Origin: an uncultured Phascolarctobacterium sp.
GTDB lineage: Bacteria; Bacillota; Negativicutes; Acidaminococcales; Acidaminococcaceae
DNA: 15,774 bases
Assembly: GCA_905207485.1 (NCBI GenBank)
Contig: CAJLLL010000046.1
Location: forward strand, 1-15,774
Direction: 5' to 3'
The first letter of the stretch is position 1. Each line of letters opens with the position of its first letter. The notes beneath the pieces were generated by a model, which did no database searches, had not been told where the DNA came from, and saw nothing but the letters and a program-made list of their open reading frames with translations. Shown piece by piece: positions 7,962 through 14,403 of this stretch. The position numbers were made by a program, and so were the translations under genes.

Positions 7962-9074
7962 ATGTTTGAAGAATTTGAAGAAAAAGGCATGGACAATCTT
8001 GCCAATATCAAGGTAATCGGTGTTGGCGGCGGCGGCAATAATGCCGTAAACAGAATGATTACCGCCGGTGTAAAAGGCGTTGAATTTATTGCGGTTAACT
8101 GTGATGCGCAGGCACTTTTGCTTTCCAAAGCTGCTACCCGCATTCAGATTGGCGAAAAGCTTACCAAAGGCCTTGGTGCAGGCGCAAACCCTGAAATTGG
8201 TGAAAAAGCTGCGGAAGAAAGCCGCGACCAGATTCTGGAAGCCTTAAAGGGCGCAGATATGGTATTTGTAACAGCAGGTATGGGCGGCGGCACTGGTACT
8301 GGCGCAGCGCCAATTGTTGCTGAATGCGCGCGCGAAGTTGGCGCTCTTACCGTTGGCGTTGTAACCAAACCGTTTTCCTTTGAAGGCAAACGCCGTATGA
8401 ACCAGGCTGAAAACGGCATTGTTAATATTAAAGAAAAAGTTGATACTTTAATTACCATTCCTAATGACCGCTTGTTACAGGTTATTGACAGAAGAACTTC
8501 CATGCTGGAAGCGTTCCGCATTGCTGACGATGTATTGCGTCAGGGCGTTCAGGGCATTTCCGATTTGATTGCTGTTCCGGGTCTTGTAAACCTTGACTTT
8601 GCGGATATTAAAACCGTTATGTCCAATGCAGGTTCTGCATTAATGGGCATTGGCATGGCTAAAGGCGACGATGGCGCACGTGCTGCTGCCGAAGCTGCTA
8701 TTAAGAGCCCGCTGCTCGAAGCATCAATTGAAGGTGCACGCGGCGTTCTGTTCAATATTACCGGCGGCGCTGACTTGTCGCTGTTTGACGTTACTGAAGC
8801 TTCTAATATTATTACGGAAGCTGTTGACCCCGAAGCCAACATTATTTTCGGTGCCGTTATTGATGAAAACCTTAAAGACGAAATTCGTGTTACCGTTATC
8901 GCTACCGGCTTTAACAAAGAAAAAGAATGGCTGCCTAATGGCGGCAAAACTTCCCGTCCGCAAAGCACTTATGTACAGAAACATGATAACGATGACAAAC
9001 CTCATGTTGGCGGCAGCGGAATTATTCACAAACATTCTTCCGATACGGAAATTCCGCCTTGGATTCGTGGTTGA
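7962..9074 (+). CDS. ftsZ: FtsZ, tubulin-like division GTPase
   Basis: Forms the cytoplasmic Z-ring that organises the divisome. The 370 residues show the full GTPase core: GVGGGGNNAVNRM at 20-32, the tubulin signature GGGTGTGAAP at 108-117, and the T7 synergy loop NLDFADIK at 210-217 that completes GTP hydrolysis in the next subunit. A short variable linker (about 318-360) leads to a conserved C-terminal tail, EIPPWIRG, the peptide that binds partners such as FtsA or SepF. That tail lacks the extra basic residues often found after IPxFLR. The ATG at 7962 follows AAGGGGG at 7945-7951. It is the last gene before a strong terminator. Confidence 0.98.
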   Translation: MFEEFEEKGMDNLANIKVIGVGGGGNNAVNRMITAGVKGVEFIAVNCDAQALLLSKAATRIQIGEKLTKGLGAGANPEIGEKAAEESRDQILEALKGADMVFVTAGMGGGTGTGAAPIVAECAREVGALTVGVVTKPFSFEGKRRMNQAENGIVNIKEKVDTLITIPNDRLLQVIDRRTSMLEAFRIADDVLRQGVQGISDLIAVPGLVNLDFADIKTVMSNAGSALMGIGMAKGDDGARAAAEAAIKSPLLEASIEGARGVLFNITGGADLSLFDVTEASNIITEAVDPEANIIFGAVIDENLKDEIRVTVIATGFNKEKEWLPNGGKTSRPQSTYVQKHDNDDKPHVGGSGIIHKHSSDTEIPPWIRG

Positions 9075-9095
9075 TTAAAACAAAACAGTATTTTG

Positions 9096-9125
9096 AAGCC
9101 CCTGCTTTTATCAGCAGGGGCTTTT
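9096..9125 (+). terminator. Rho-independent terminator after ftsZ
   Basis: A GC-rich perfect stem of 11 bp, AAGCCCCTGCT (9096-9106) with AGCAGGGGCTT (9113-9123), has a 6-nt loop and runs into TTTT and further T-rich sequence. It lies 21 nt after the ftsZ stop and separates the dcw cluster from the nrd operon. Confidence 0.92.
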
Positions 9126-9164
9126 CTATATTTTGCGTTTGATATCAATTTATTTACGAGACAA

Positions 9165-9180
9165 GCACAAGATATTGTTT
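9165..9180 (+). promoter_or_regulatory. NrdR box upstream of nrdR-nrdD-nrdG
   Basis: The 16-mer GCACAAGATATTGTTT matches the NrdR-box consensus as I know it (aCACwATATATwGTGt) at 13 of 16 positions, and it is an imperfect palindrome. It overlaps or abuts the expected -35 region of the promoter whose -10 is at 9201-9206, so binding would block RNA polymerase. Known NrdR sites usually come as two boxes about three helix turns apart. Here the second box is not clear: sequence around 9135-9150 (GATATC core) and around 9195-9210 (over the -10) is at the right distance but matches poorly. Confidence 0.65.
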
Positions 9181-9206
9181 CTTTTGCTTTGCAGGTGTGT
9201 TATAAT
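9178..9206 (+). promoter_or_regulatory. Promoter of the nrd operon (extended -10)
   Basis: A perfect -10 TATAAT at 9201-9206 is preceded by TG one base upstream (9198-9199), an extended -10 element. The -35 at the usual distance (TTTCTT, 9178-9183) is weak, consistent with reliance on the extended -10. The predicted start of transcription would be near 9213, about 30 nt before the nrdR ATG. Confidence 0.7.
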
Positions 9207-9244
9207 AAAGGTACTTATTTAATAACTGACAGGGAAGTGAATTT

Positions 9245-9739
9245 ATGAGATGCCCATTTTGTTCTTACCGTGACAGCAGAGTTGTCGATTCCCGTTCCGT
9301 TGATGACGGAGCTTCTATCCGCCGCAGGCGCGAATGCCCTGATTGCGGCCGCAGGTTTACTACTTATGAAAAATATGAAGAAACACCTTTGGTTGTAAAT
9401 AAAAAAGACGGACGCCGAGAACTTTTTGACAGCAAAAAACTGTTGAACGGTTTAATTAAGGCTTTTGAAAAACGTCCTATTTCTTATGAAAAAATTAAGG
9501 AAATGGCTGACCATATTGAACGTGAACTGCGTATGCGCGGAGAATCGGAAGTGCGCAGCGAGGCAATTGGTGAACTGGTTATGAAGTATCTGGAGCAGAC
9601 AGACCAGATTGCTTATGTGCGTTTTGCTTCCGTTTACAGGCAGTTTGCCGATGTTAATAATTTTATGCAGGAATTGCAGAGAATAATTAATAACAATGAG
9701 AAAAAAGAACGGGGTGACGTTGGTCATGAAAATCCGTAA
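9245..9739 (+). CDS. nrdR: NrdR, ribonucleotide reductase repressor
   Basis: Zinc-ribbon and ATP-cone transcription factor that senses ATP/dATP and represses ribonucleotide reductase genes through NrdR boxes. The 164 residues have the N-terminal four-Cys zinc ribbon (C3, C6, C31, C34 in CPFC and CPDCGRRFTTYE), followed by the ATP-cone domain (about 49-139) and a polar tail. The ATG at 9245 is preceded by AGGGAAGTG at 9231-9239. The 3' end overlaps the likely nrdD start by 14 nt, so regulator and enzyme are translated together. With the NrdR box just upstream, the operon is likely autoregulated by dATP level. Confidence 0.95.
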   Translation: MRCPFCSYRDSRVVDSRSVDDGASIRRRRECPDCGRRFTTYEKYEETPLVVNKKDGRRELFDSKKLLNGLIKAFEKRPISYEKIKEMADHIERELRMRGESEVRSEAIGELVMKYLEQTDQIAYVRFASVYRQFADVNNFMQELQRIINNNEKKERGDVGHENP

Positions 9740-11669
9740 ACGTGATGGGCGCATAGTAGCGTTTGACGACAGCAAAATAACAGATGCTATTTTTGAGGCA
9801 GCTAAATCAGTCGGCGGTGCAGACCGCGAAATGGCTGTGGAAATTACGCTGGATGTTTTAAAATGTCTTAAGGCCGAAAACACTGAAATTGTAGATGTTG
9901 AACATGTACAGGACATTGTTGAAAAAGTTTTAATAAAAAAAGGGCATGCCAAAACGGCTAAATCTTACATTTTGTACCGTGCAAAACGCACAGATATCCG
10001 TAATGCGCGCAGCGAACTGATGGATACCGTGGCAGAAATTTTAAAGGAAACAGACCGTGACAATGCCAATATTTCCAATTCCCCTTCCGCAAAAATGCTG
10101 CAAATTGCTTCTGCCGCAAGCCGCGAATATTATCTGAACCGTGTAATACCGGAAGAAATGGCGGCAGCGCATAAACGCGGCGATATTCATATTCACGACC
10201 TTGATTTTTACGGAAAAACCTTAAATTGCTTGAACATTCCTTTGGGCAGGCTTTTGCACGAAGGTTTTAATAACGGGCATGGCTTTATACGTCCGCCTAA
10301 ACGCCCAGGTTCTGCTGCTGCACTGGCAGCTATTGTACTGCAAAGTAATCAGAACGATATGTTCGGCGGGCAGTCTTTTGGCTTTTTTGATACGGACATG
10401 GCAGATTTTGTTGACGGCGCTGAGGAAGAAGAAGTTTTTCAGGCAATGGAAGCCTTGGTGTATAACTTAAACAGCATGCACTCACGTGCCGGCGCGCAGG
10501 TTCCGTTCAGCAGCCTTAATCTTGGGCTTGATACCACCGAAAACGGCCGTAAGGTTACACGCAATTTGCTTAAAGCCTATAATAATGGTTTAGGACGCGG
10601 AGAAAACCCAATTTTCCCGAATGTCATTTTCCGTGTTAAACGCGGCGTTAACCTTAACCCCGGCGACCCGAACTATGATTTGTTCCAACAGGCAATCAGC
10701 GTTGCTGCTAAGCGTTTAAACCCGACTTTCAGCTTTATGGATACAACTTTTAACCGCGATTATGACGGACAGGTAGCTTATATGGGCTGCCGTACGCGCG
10801 TTATTGCTAACCGCCACGGCGAGGAAATTACCACCGGGCGCGGCAATTTGTCGTTTACAACTATTAATTTGCCCCGTTTGGCAATTAAGGCAGAACACAA
10901 TGTAGATAAATTTTACCAAATGCTTGATGATATGATGGACCTTGTTGCTGAACAGCTTTATCACCGTTATCGTGTGCAGTGCAATTTGCGTGTGCGTGAC
11001 CTGCCGTTTTTAATGGGGCAGGGGTTGTACATGGGCAGCGAAAAACTGAAAAAAGATGACCGAATTGAACCGGCGATTAAAAATGGCACATTAGCTATTG
11101 GTTTTATCGGCGTTGCCGAAACATTGACTTCACTTATTGGCAAACATCATGCAGAAAGCGAAGAAGCCCAAAAATTAGGGCAGGAAATTATAGCGCATAT
11201 GCGCAAACGTGTAGACGAATACGCTGATAAATATGATTTGAACTTCAGCCTGATTGCAACACCTGCCGAAGGGCTGAGCGGACGTTTTATTCGTATTGAT
11301 CGTAAGGAATACGGCATTATTTCTGGTGTAACCGATAAGGCATATTATACCAATTCGTTCCATGTGCCGGTTGGTTATCCCATCAGCGCATTTGACAAAA
11401 TGCGTATTGAAGGGCCGTACCATAAATATACCAATGGCGGGCATATCAGTTATGTAGAATTTGAATCTTCGCCGGTGCATAATTTACAGGCGGTAGAGGA
11501 TGTTTTGCGGCATATGCTGGCGTGCGACTGCGGCTATGTGGGCATTAACTTCCCGATTGATTACTGCGAGGACTGCGGCTATACCGGAATTATTGATACC
11601 GATTATTGCCCTGTATGTGAGAAAAAACTTACGCAAATACGCCGGCGTGCCAACTGCTGCACGGAATAG
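9726..11669 (+). CDS. nrdD: NrdD, anaerobic (class III) ribonucleotide reductase lacking a visible glycyl-radical motif
   Basis: Large subunit that reduces ribonucleoside triphosphates to dNTPs without oxygen, normally with a glycyl radical made by NrdG. The 647 residues begin with an ATP-cone (about 1-90), then the ten-stranded barrel: HIHDLDFYGKTLNCLN (155-170, C168), FGGQSFGFF (213-221), the catalytic finger-loop Cys in YMGCRTR (C355), and GRGNLSFTTINLPRLAI (371-387). Near the end is the four-Cys zinc site (C614, C617, C628, C631). The protein then stops 16 residues later as TQIRRRANCCTE, where family members have a loop like RRVCGYLG carrying the radical glycine and a further tail. The ATG at 9726 is preferred over one at 9696, because GGGGTGA (9712-9718) sits at proper spacing and MKIRKRDGR is the usual ATP-cone start. 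Identity is sure; activity is not. Confidence 0.93.
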   Translation: MKIRKRDGRIVAFDDSKITDAIFEAAKSVGGADREMAVEITLDVLKCLKAENTEIVDVEHVQDIVEKVLIKKGHAKTAKSYILYRAKRTDIRNARSELMDTVAEILKETDRDNANISNSPSAKMLQIASAASREYYLNRVIPEEMAAAHKRGDIHIHDLDFYGKTLNCLNIPLGRLLHEGFNNGHGFIRPPKRPGSAAALAAIVLQSNQNDMFGGQSFGFFDTDMADFVDGAEEEEVFQAMEALVYNLNSMHSRAGAQVPFSSLNLGLDTTENGRKVTRNLLKAYNNGLGRGENPIFPNVIFRVKRGVNLNPGDPNYDLFQQAISVAAKRLNPTFSFMDTTFNRDYDGQVAYMGCRTRVIANRHGEEITTGRGNLSFTTINLPRLAIKAEHNVDKFYQMLDDMMDLVAEQLYHRYRVQCNLRVRDLPFLMGQGLYMGSEKLKKDDRIEPAIKNGTLAIGFIGVAETLTSLIGKHHAESEEAQKLGQEIIAHMRKRVDEYADKYDLNFSLIATPAEGLSGRFIRIDRKEYGIISGVTDKAYYTNSFHVPVGYPISAFDKMRIEGPYHKYTNGGHISYVEFESSPVHNLQAVEDVLRHMLACDCGYVGINFPIDYCEDCGYTGIIDTDYCPVCEKKLTQIRRRANCCTE

Positions 11670-11679
11670 GAGGCAGATT

Positions 11680-12168
11680 ATGCTGAGGGTTGCAGGAATT
11701 TTAAACGAATCTATTGTAGATGGACCTGGCATTCGTGCAGTGGTATTTTTTCAAGGCTGTCCGCGCCACTGCGAAGGCTGCCATAATCCTTCTACATTGC
11801 CGTTTGAAGGCGGCGTAGAATATACTGCAAAAGAACTTGCGCAGGATGTTGCCGCAAGGCTGACACCATTGCACCGCGGCATAACTTTAAGCGGTGGCGA
11901 TCCGCTGGCACAGGCAGATGTAGTGTTAGAATTTTTGCAGGAGATAAAAAAATTAAAACCGAGGTTAAACGTATGGTGTTATACCGGTTATGTATATAAC
12001 GAGGTTAAAAATTTACCGGTACTGCACGAAATTAACGTGCTTGTAGATGGGCCGTTTGTTCTTGCGCAGCACGATTTGGATTTCCCGTACCGAGGTTCGC
12101 GCAACCAGCGTTTAATTGATATACCGGCATCATTAGAAAAAGGAGAAGCAGTTGATTACAAGTTATAG
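11680..12168 (+). CDS. nrdG: NrdG, anaerobic ribonucleotide reductase activating protein
   Basis: Radical-SAM enzyme whose [4Fe-4S] cluster cleaves S-adenosylmethionine to install the glycyl radical on NrdD. The 162 residues are typical length. The cluster motif CPRHCEGC gives the three cysteines C27, C31 and C34 in the CxxxCxxC pattern, preceded by the NrdG-typical DGPGIRAVVFFQGC (14-27) and followed by the SAM-contact motif LSGGDPL. The ATG at 11680 is chosen because AGGAGG at 11668-11673, overlapping the nrdD stop, lies 6 nt upstream, and because the protein then begins at the family start. A longer in-frame extension to 11500 would lie entirely inside nrdD and is not credible. The C_GCAxxG_C_C gene starts 11 nt after it. 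Confidence 0.95.
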   Translation: MLRVAGILNESIVDGPGIRAVVFFQGCPRHCEGCHNPSTLPFEGGVEYTAKELAQDVAARLTPLHRGITLSGGDPLAQADVVLEFLQEIKKLKPRLNVWCYTGYVYNEVKNLPVLHEINVLVDGPFVLAQHDLDFPYRGSRNQRLIDIPASLEKGEAVDYKL

Positions 12169-12179
12169 GAGGGATAACT

Positions 12180-12590
12180 ATGCTGCTTGAATTATTGCAA
12201 AAAGGTTACGGCAAAGCTATGGGGCTGAACTGTGCCGAAAGAATACTTTATGGAGCAAATTGGGCATATAATATGCATCTGCCGCCGCAGGCACTTAAAA
12301 TTGCAGCGGGCTTTGGCGGTGGTATGGGCGCAGGTATTACCTGCGGTGTTGTTACCGGCGCGTGTATGGTGCTTAGCACATTGTATGTAAAACGCAACGG
12401 CAAGGAAGAAGGCACTAAAATCCGCGCACTTTGCAAAGAATTTATAGATACTTTTAATGCTGAACTAGGCGGAACGAATTGCTGCGAAATAAAGCCTAAA
12501 TATTTTAATGATAAAACCCGTTGTGATTTTGTTGAATTTAAAGGCGCAGAAATTTTGGATAAAATTGTGGCAAGAGAAGGGCTAAAATAA
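12180..12590 (+). CDS. C_GCAxxG_C_C family cysteine-rich protein
   Basis: Small protein of 136 residues matching the C_GCAxxG_C_C family (named for its spaced Cys and Gly residues), thought to be a redox- or metal-linked protein in anaerobes; no firm biochemical role is known to me. Visible features are NCAERIL near residues 17-23, the glycine-rich GFGGGMGAGITCGVVTGA (about 44-61), and further cysteines at about 82, 101, 102 and 117. There is no signal peptide. A near-ideal AGGAGGG (12167-12173) overlaps the nrdG stop and sits shortly before the ATG, so it is the fourth gene of the nrd operon. A role in supplying electrons or protecting the anaerobic reductase is inference from position only. 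Confidence 0.85.
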   Translation: MLLELLQKGYGKAMGLNCAERILYGANWAYNMHLPPQALKIAAGFGGGMGAGITCGVVTGACMVLSTLYVKRNGKEEGTKIRALCKEFIDTFNAELGGTNCCEIKPKYFNDKTRCDFVEFKGAEILDKIVAREGLK

Positions 12591-12620
12591 TCTGTTGCTC
12601 TGAAAATAAAATATATAAAA

Positions 12621-12657
12621 AATAACGTCATCACATTTGTGATGGCGTTATTTTTTT
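12621..12657 (+). terminator. Rho-independent terminator after the nrd operon
   Basis: A perfect 14-bp stem, AATAACGTCATCAC (12621-12634) with GTGATGGCGTTATT (12639-12652), including one U-G pair, has a 4-nt loop and is followed by seven T (12651-12657). A run of A on the 5' side means it could also stop transcription coming from the other strand. It marks the end of the nrdR-nrdD-nrdG operon. Confidence 0.95.
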
Positions 12658-12660
12658 GCA

Positions 12661-12846
12661 ATTAAAAACAATAGGACTATATTTAAAAGTTTTGCAAAAA
12701 TTCTATGGCTTCTTCGTGATCAAATACAATTTTTATTTGTTTGTATATGAAATAAATGTGTAATAGTTAGCTGCTATAGTTTTTGCTGTAGCTTTGTAGC
12801 ATATTTATATTGCTTATCAGGTATAAATTTTTATTCGTAATGTGTT
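12661..12846. other. AT-rich intergenic stretch without a supported gene
   Basis: This part of the 451-nt gap between the nrd operon and the polysaccharide locus holds no supported gene. It is AT-rich. I see a 7-bp hairpin, GCTATAG (12773-12779) with CTGTAGC (12786-12792), without a T tract. A -10-like TATAAA lies at 12822-12827 but lacks a good -35. The promoter of the downstream operon is probably here or in the first part of the leader, but I cannot fix it. Confidence 0.5.
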
Positions 12847-12848
12847 TT

Positions 12849-12970
12849 CACGCATCACCGAAAGTGTGGGTTATATTAACCTTCGCCGCCGTGCAAACGT
12901 ACCGGTAGGAATAAAGTTACCACAAGACCAGTAAAAGTTAGACTCACTCTAACCGAAATGTCTTGCGGGG
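12849..12970 (+). ncRNA. Putative structured leader RNA of the polysaccharide operon
   Basis: A GC-richer island in AT-rich DNA that folds into consecutive helices: CACGC (12849-12853) with GTGTG (12864-12868); directly adjoining it, GGTTA (12869-12873) with TAACC (12877-12881); CGT and ACG closing a GCAA tetraloop (12890-12899); GGTA (12904-12907) with TACC (12918-12921); then CAAGAC (12923-12928) with GTCTTG (12960-12965), enclosing GTTAGA (12937-12942) with TCTAAC (12948-12953). C12920-C12921 could pair either with GG at 12904-12905 or with the G run after 12966, so two exclusive folds are possible. I tried known classes (c-di-GMP, T-box, TPP, SAM, cobalamin) by memory and none fits well. 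It could be a riboswitch, an antiterminator target or simply a stable leader. Confidence 0.45.
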
Positions 12971-12974
12971 GGGG
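12967..12974 (+). repeat. Run of eight G in the leader
   Basis: An uninterrupted G8 tract in otherwise AT-rich sequence, right after the last leader helix and 7 nt before a mini-ORF ATG. Its length could allow slippage, and it could also act as the ribosome site for the mini-ORF. Confidence 0.6.
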
Positions 12975-12981
12975 TAAACGT

Positions 12982-13008
12982 ATGGTAAAATTATATTATA
13001 AAATTTAA
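12982..13008 (+). CDS. Possible 8-residue leader peptide (MVKLYYKI)
   Basis: A short ORF, ATG at 12982 to TAA at 13006-13008, lies between the leader structure and the sugar transferase. It is preceded by the G8 run at a distance suitable for a ribosome site, which the following real gene lacks. It ends 33 nt before the GTG start of the transferase. It may be a leader peptide or chance; sequence alone cannot decide, and confidence is low. Confidence 0.25.
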   Translation: MVKLYYKI

Positions 13009-13041
13009 AGTTAGATAGAAATAAAAGAAAGAACGGTAACA

Positions 13042-14400
13042 GTGGCTCACATTTACAGAAAAATAATATTAATAATCGGCGATTTATGCTGCATTCAGAT
13101 AGCAACTTTTCTGGCAATTTTCATGCAGAGTTCTTCTATGCGTGATATGCAGATAGATTTTCATCTGCGTCTTACTGTGTTGCTTTCAGTATTTTTAATA
13201 TTCTTTTTTAATATCTATGGTTTGTTCAGTTTAGTACGTAAACGCCTAACGGAAATTGTCTTAAACTTGGTAGTAGCCGTTATTAATATCTTTATTGCCG
13301 CATTGGCAGTAACATTTTTTCTGCGTGAATTTGAATACTCCCGTTTTGTAATACTGTATTCAGCAGTATTTAGTTTTATTTTCTTAATGCTGTGGCAGTA
13401 TGTAATGCACAAAATAGAAGTAAAACATCTGCCTGTACCGACGGTATTTATAGCAGCAGGTAGGGAAGAACAGGAAAAACTTAAAACAAAAATCCGTAAA
13501 ACCTACGGCTTAGAAAAAAGCATACTTAAATTTATATCAACAGATAATAATGAGAGTGACCAAAATAGAGATTTTAATAAAACTTCTGCAAATGAAATAG
13601 AAACTATAAATCAAATAGAAAACAGTGACATAGTTCTTATCGGGGAAAGCCTGCCGGTAGAACAAAAAGAACACATCTTACGCATAGCAAACGAAAAGAT
13701 GAAAATGGTAATTTTAGTACCAACGCTTTATGAAATCAGTTGCAGCAAAATGTACCTGTGGCAGATAGATGATTTGCCGACACAAAGAGTATCGCGCATG
13801 TTATTAACTTTAGAGCAGCGCGTATTAAAACGTACATTGGATATAGCAGTGGCAAGCATTGCCCTATTAATTTTATGGCCTGTAATGCTGATAACAGCGG
13901 TAATAGTAAAACTGGATAGCCCGGGTCCTGTAATATACAGCCAGATAAGAGTAGGGCGATTTGGCAAAGAATTCAAAGTACATAAATTCAGAAGCATGAG
14001 GCAGGATGCCGAAGCCCAAACAGGACCAGTACTTGCTGGAGAAAATGACCCGCGCATAACAAAGTTTGGACATTTTATGCGTGCAACAAGGTTAGACGAA
14101 CTGCCGCAGCTTTTTAATGTGATTAAAGGTGAAATGAGTATCGTTGGTCCAAGGCCGGAAAGGCCGTTTTTTGTAGAGCAATTTATTAAAGAAAAACCAG
14201 AGTACGCCTATCGTCACAATGTAAAACCGGGCATAACAGGCCTTGCGCAGATAGCAGGTAAATACAACACAACAGCTTATGATAAGCTTGTATATGATTT
14301 GATTTATATCCAAAACGTAAGCGTAATCTACGACTTAATACTAATGCTACAAACATTAAAAGTACTCATCAGTAAAGAGAGTACCGAAGGGGTAAAGTAA
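13042..14400 (+). CDS. Undecaprenyl-phosphate sugar phosphotransferase (WbaP/WcaJ/EpsL type)
   Basis: Membrane initiating transferase that moves a sugar-1-phosphate from a nucleotide sugar to undecaprenyl phosphate, starting a surface polysaccharide repeat unit. The 452 residues have four N-terminal membrane helices (about 8-28, 43-63, 72-94, 101-121), a central cytoplasmic nucleotide-binding-like domain (about 130-245), then the catalytic domain. The latter starts with KRTLD (263-267) and a hydrophobic segment with a central Pro (P280) as in the re-entrant helix. It continues with DSPGPVIYSQIRVGRFGK (292-309), KFRSMR (315-320), the Asp-Glu pair in RLDELPQ (352-353) and VGPRPE (368-373). The start is taken as GTG at 13042, because later ATGs would cut the first helix; its ribosome site is weak. 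The sugar used cannot be told from sequence. Confidence 0.92.
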   Translation: MAHIYRKIILIIGDLCCIQIATFLAIFMQSSSMRDMQIDFHLRLTVLLSVFLIFFFNIYGLFSLVRKRLTEIVLNLVVAVINIFIAALAVTFFLREFEYSRFVILYSAVFSFIFLMLWQYVMHKIEVKHLPVPTVFIAAGREEQEKLKTKIRKTYGLEKSILKFISTDNNESDQNRDFNKTSANEIETINQIENSDIVLIGESLPVEQKEHILRIANEKMKMVILVPTLYEISCSKMYLWQIDDLPTQRVSRMLLTLEQRVLKRTLDIAVASIALLILWPVMLITAVIVKLDSPGPVIYSQIRVGRFGKEFKVHKFRSMRQDAEAQTGPVLAGENDPRITKFGHFMRATRLDELPQLFNVIKGEMSIVGPRPERPFFVEQFIKEKPEYAYRHNVKPGITGLAQIAGKYNTTAYDKLVYDLIYIQNVSVIYDLILMLQTLKVLISKESTEGVK

Positions 14401-14403
14401 AAA

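Noticed and set aside
8650..9078. 142-codon + strand ORF inside ftsZ.
   Set aside because: A shifted-frame shadow of ftsZ with low-complexity composition and no family motif; the ftsZ frame clearly codes.
9696..9725. Earlier ATG (9696) as the nrdD start.
   Set aside because: Poor ribosome site, while the ATG at 9726 has GGGGTGA at good spacing and gives the normal ATP-cone N-terminus.
11508..11560. CDCGYVG in NrdD as an alternative glycyl-radical site, since it resembles RVCGYLG.
   Set aside because: It lies before the zinc site, in the place where other NrdD proteins have YYGTN-like sequence before the first zinc Cys, so the likeness is probably chance. Kept only as a remote option.
11500..11679. 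Extended N-terminus for nrdG starting at 11500.
   Set aside because: The extension lies wholly inside nrdD in another frame and has no family similarity; the ATG at 11680 has a strong AGGAGG.
11630..11700. Simple one-base frameshift as explanation for the odd NrdD end.
   Set aside because: Dropping one G near 11644 gives RRVPTAARN, not a glycine loop, and reading through the TAG gives no such motif, so a single indel does not restore the family sequence.
12683..12766. Minus-strand open stretch ending in a protein-like peptide (DHEEAIEFLQNF then stop), possibly the remnant of a gene.
   Set aside because: Only about 27 codons, no start codon or ribosome site, and an in-frame stop just upstream. 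Chance is likely in AT-rich DNA, although the terminator at 12621-12652 could serve a minus-strand transcript.
12849..12970. c-di-GMP (GEMM-I) riboswitch, suggested by CACGCA, GAAAG and GGTAGG...TTACC pieces in the right order.
   Set aside because: The conserved core (GGGACGCAAAGCC-like segment and its pairing) is missing, so the resemblance is too weak to name.
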